Source: Chromatiales bacterium
Lineage (GTDB): Bacteria; Pseudomonadota; Gammaproteobacteria; SZUA-152
Assembly (NCBI GenBank): GCA_026999335.1
Contig: JALTPW010000980.1
Coordinates: 1 to 6,858 of the forward strand
Reading direction: 5' to 3'
DNA length: 6,858 bases
Positions 5,470 through 6,858 of the stretch are shown in pieces; within the stretch, counting starts at the first letter, position 1, and each line of letters starts with the position of its first letter. The notes under the pieces are model-generated. The model was not told the origin of the DNA and did no database searches. It saw only the letters and a program-made list of their open reading frames with translations. The translations under genes and the position numbers were made by a program.

Positions 5470-6477
5470 ATGCATGATTTGATTCGGAAATTTCTGATTT
5501 TCATGGTGCACAACAAGGGCCGTTCAGATGCCACTGCGCAGAAATACCAAGGCTATCTCGAGCGCCTGGATAGGTTCTTACAAGAATCTAATGAGACGCT
5601 CCTGGAGGCCTCAGAGGAGCGGATCGAGGAATTTTGCGGTCTCCACGCCCATAAGGAGGGATTATCTCCTCGAGGGCGCAGGCCGCTCATCTCCGCCGTG
5701 CGTGGCTTCTACGCCTGGCTGGTCCACGCAGGCCTGCGCCGGGACAACCCGGCCGCGCGCCTCCAGTACCCGAGTGCCGGCCGGCGCCTGCCGCGGGGGA
5801 TGACCCTACAGGATGCGGAGAAGATCTTGATGGCGCCTGACCTGGATACGTTCCTGGGGGTGCGTGATGCGGCCATTATGACGACCTTGCTGGGGTGCGG
5901 GATGCGCGTGAGCGGTTTGGTCAGGCTCAATGAATCGGATCTGCTGTTCTACAGCGATGAGGGAAAAGAGCGCTTGGCAATACGGGTATGCGAAAAGGGA
6001 GGACATGAACGTGTAATCCCGGCACCGGATGAGGTCAGGATCATGCTGAGGGCCTATCTCGGCCACGAGGAGCTGGAGCGTGTAGACCGCATCTTGGATG
6101 ATGGGGACAAGGTCCTGTTTATCTCGACACAGAACCGGAATATCCAGCCTCATGAATACTACGGCGAAGCGCGCCGGATCTCCCCTCGCGCAGTAAACGA
6201 CATGATCGAGAAATATGGGCTGCAGGTGGGTGTGCCTCGGGAACGATTGTTCCCCCATGCGATGCGCCATCTCTATGGCACAGAGCTGGCTGAGGAAGGT
6301 GTGGACGTGCTGCAGATTCAGGCGCTGTTGGGCCATAGGGATCCCAAGACCTCACAGGTCTACGTCCACCTGGCCACCAGGACGCTATCGAAAACAGTGG
6401 ACCGTGCGAACCCGCTGCGCAAGCTGAACACCCCTGTCACGGCCCTGGCGCGCCGCCTGCGTCAGGCCGGGCTGTAA
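5470..6477 (+). CDS. Full-length XerC/XerD-like tyrosine recombinase
   Basis: The 335-residue product has both parts of a tyrosine recombinase. Residues about 1-100 are a helical core-binding (SAM-like) domain with the usual Tyr-x-x-x-Leu-x-x-Phe spacing near residues 26-37. Residues about 110-315 are catalytic: Arg146 in CGMRVSGL, Lys176 in CEKGGHERVIP, His263 and Arg266 in FPHAMRH, His289 in LLGHRD, and nucleophile Tyr298 in SQVYVHL. All key residues are present, so the enzyme should be active. The ATG at 5470 is chosen because GAGGT (5460-5464) precedes it by 5 nt and the family N-terminus starts there; an in-frame TTG at 5434 would begin inside an iteron. It is a strong candidate to act at the inverted-arm site 217 bp past its stop, for resolution of multimers or for integration. 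Target and partner are inference. Confidence 0.9.
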   Translation: MHDLIRKFLIFMVHNKGRSDATAQKYQGYLERLDRFLQESNETLLEASEERIEEFCGLHAHKEGLSPRGRRPLISAVRGFYAWLVHAGLRRDNPAARLQYPSAGRRLPRGMTLQDAEKILMAPDLDTFLGVRDAAIMTTLLGCGMRVSGLVRLNESDLLFYSDEGKERLAIRVCEKGGHERVIPAPDEVRIMLRAYLGHEELERVDRILDDGDKVLFISTQNRNIQPHEYYGEARRISPRAVNDMIEKYGLQVGVPRERLFPHAMRHLYGTELAEEGVDVLQIQALLGHRDPKTSQVYVHLATRTLSKTVDRANPLRKLNTPVTALARRLRQAGL

Positions 6478-6694
6478 TGCGTCTTTTTGGGTCTAACTGG
6501 AGCATGGAAATGTCCTTGTACGGGCCACCTTGTGCTAGGAAATGTAGGAATACCAGGCGCTTCCGGACATTCGCGGCGCGTCGAAAACTTGACTCTAAAA
6601 CGGGCTAAACCGTCTGCTAATAGAATCAATGGGTTACATCGCTTATCTGGTTCAGATTTGGGTTTCCATGTTGTTTTTCAACGGGTTACGTTTG

Positions 6695-6724
6695 AACTGC
6701 GCAGTGCATCTCTAAAGCGCAGTT
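6695..6724. other. Candidate tyrosine recombinase core site (11-8-11)
   Basis: Left arm AACTGCGCAGT (6695-6705) and right arm AAAGCGCAGTT (6714-6724) are inverted and match at 9 of 11 positions. They flank the 8-bp spacer GCATCTCT. Two 11-bp inverted arms around a 6-8 bp spacer is the known layout of dif and cer-type sites. Its position downstream of the full-length recombinase supports the assignment. A non-recombinase operator remains possible. Confidence 0.5.
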
Positions 6725-6740
6725 TGACGGTGTGACGGTG
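6725..6740 (+). repeat. Tandem 8-bp repeat TGACGGTG
   Basis: Two exact copies lie back to back immediately after the right arm of the candidate recombination site. A related TGACGGA follows at 6794-6800. They could be accessory protein sites beside the core. Confidence 0.5.
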
Positions 6741-6764
6741 CAACGAAAACAAGGGGATACGGTC

Positions 6765-6858
6765 ATGCAACAGGATGAAAAGCGCAGTTCGGGTGACGGA
6801 AACATGCTGGGGCATGCCTGCCGGCAGGGGGTGGGGGGTCGGCAGCCCAGGCCCGGGG
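6765..6858 (+). CDS. Possible small ORF running off the window end
   Basis: An ATG at 6765 follows AAGGGG (6751-6756) by 8 nt and opens a frame of 31 codons (starting MQQDEKRSSGDGNM) to the window edge. Its later residues are Gly-, Arg- and Pro-rich, as expected from translating very GC-rich DNA. If the element is circular, the frame would continue through the terminator hairpin and stop at 75-77, overlapping the short recombinase start as ATGA. It may be a leader peptide, the N-terminus of a real gene, or chance; I lean towards chance or a leader. Confidence 0.2.
   Translation, partial: MQQDEKRSSGDGNMLGHACRQGVGGRQPRPG

Larger units (their letters stand above)
6478..6858. other. Non-coding tract with repeats, mostly without a confident gene
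   Basis: There is no well-supported gene in this tract, and no clear terminator follows the recombinase. It holds a 13-bp imperfect direct repeat, CAAYGGGTTACRT, at 6627-6639 and 6679-6691, an 11-8-11 inverted-arm site at 6695-6724, a tandem 8-mer TGACGGTG twice at 6725-6740, and a further arm copy at 6778-6789. The last 50 bp are extremely GC-rich, with a 12-bp palindrome CCTGCCGGCAGG (6817-6828) and runs of five and six G. Confidence 0.6.

Noticed and set aside
6589..6626. TTGACT with TAGAAT as a promoter
   Set aside because: The 26-bp spacing between the hexamers is too long for sigma-70.
6640..6670. tRNA fragment or tRNA-type attachment site (GGTTCAG stretch)
   Set aside because: No acceptor stem or cloverleaf arms can be formed around it.
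6487..6735. 82-codon frame with a TTG start after the second recombinase
   Set aside because: There is no ribosome binding site and no recognisable domain, and it runs through the direct repeats and the candidate recombination site.

Overview
The window holds a compact, one-directional set of genes that looks like the backbone of a small mobile replicon (plasmid, phage-plasmid or phage satellite) from a GC-rich proteobacterium. That assignment rests on GC-rich coding sequence, good Shine-Dalgarno sites and a perfect DnaA box; the genus cannot be named from the sequence. All convincing genes are on the + strand. There are no rRNA, tRNA, CRISPR, transposase, partition, toxin-antitoxin, capsid or resistance genes.

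Left part (1-4835): a strong hairpin-plus-T terminator (22-47) sits directly before the ribosome binding site of a tightly packed eight-gene cluster. In order it encodes a short tyrosine recombinase made of the catalytic domain only (74-682), a two-helix membrane protein (722-961), a small basic protein (965-1150), a cysteine-rich zinc-knuckle-like protein (1143-1364), a 129-residue protein with many Cys and His (1367-1756), a 60-residue four-cysteine protein (1753-1935), a 69-residue helical protein (1928-2137) and an 897-residue primase-helicase fusion (2142-4835). Gaps are 2-4 bp or overlaps of 4-8 bp, except for 39 bp after the recombinase, so the genes are probably one translationally coupled operon.

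Middle part (4836-5469): a 634-bp AT-rich non-coding stretch with the features of a replication origin. It has a perfect DnaA box, at least eight copies of TCCACCA (mostly TCCACCAGT) in both orientations, three of them at an exact 21-bp period, AT-rich tracts and several inverted repeats. The primase-helicase just upstream is the obvious candidate to act here, by analogy with the P4 alpha protein or iteron plasmids.

Right part (5470-6858): a full-length XerC/XerD-like tyrosine recombinase (5470-6477), followed by about 380 bp without a confident gene. That tract contains a candidate 30-bp recombination core site, two 11-bp inverted arms around an 8-bp spacer (6695-6724). The arm motif GCGCAGTT recurs in the non-coding DNA on both sides of this recombinase gene. 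The window ends in very GC-rich DNA.

Working model (inference): the primase-helicase replicates the element from the iteron region, and the larger recombinase resolves or integrates it at the 30-bp site. The short recombinase and small Cys-rich proteins do accessory or unknown jobs. The window could be a whole circular element, but the two ends share no overlap that would prove it.
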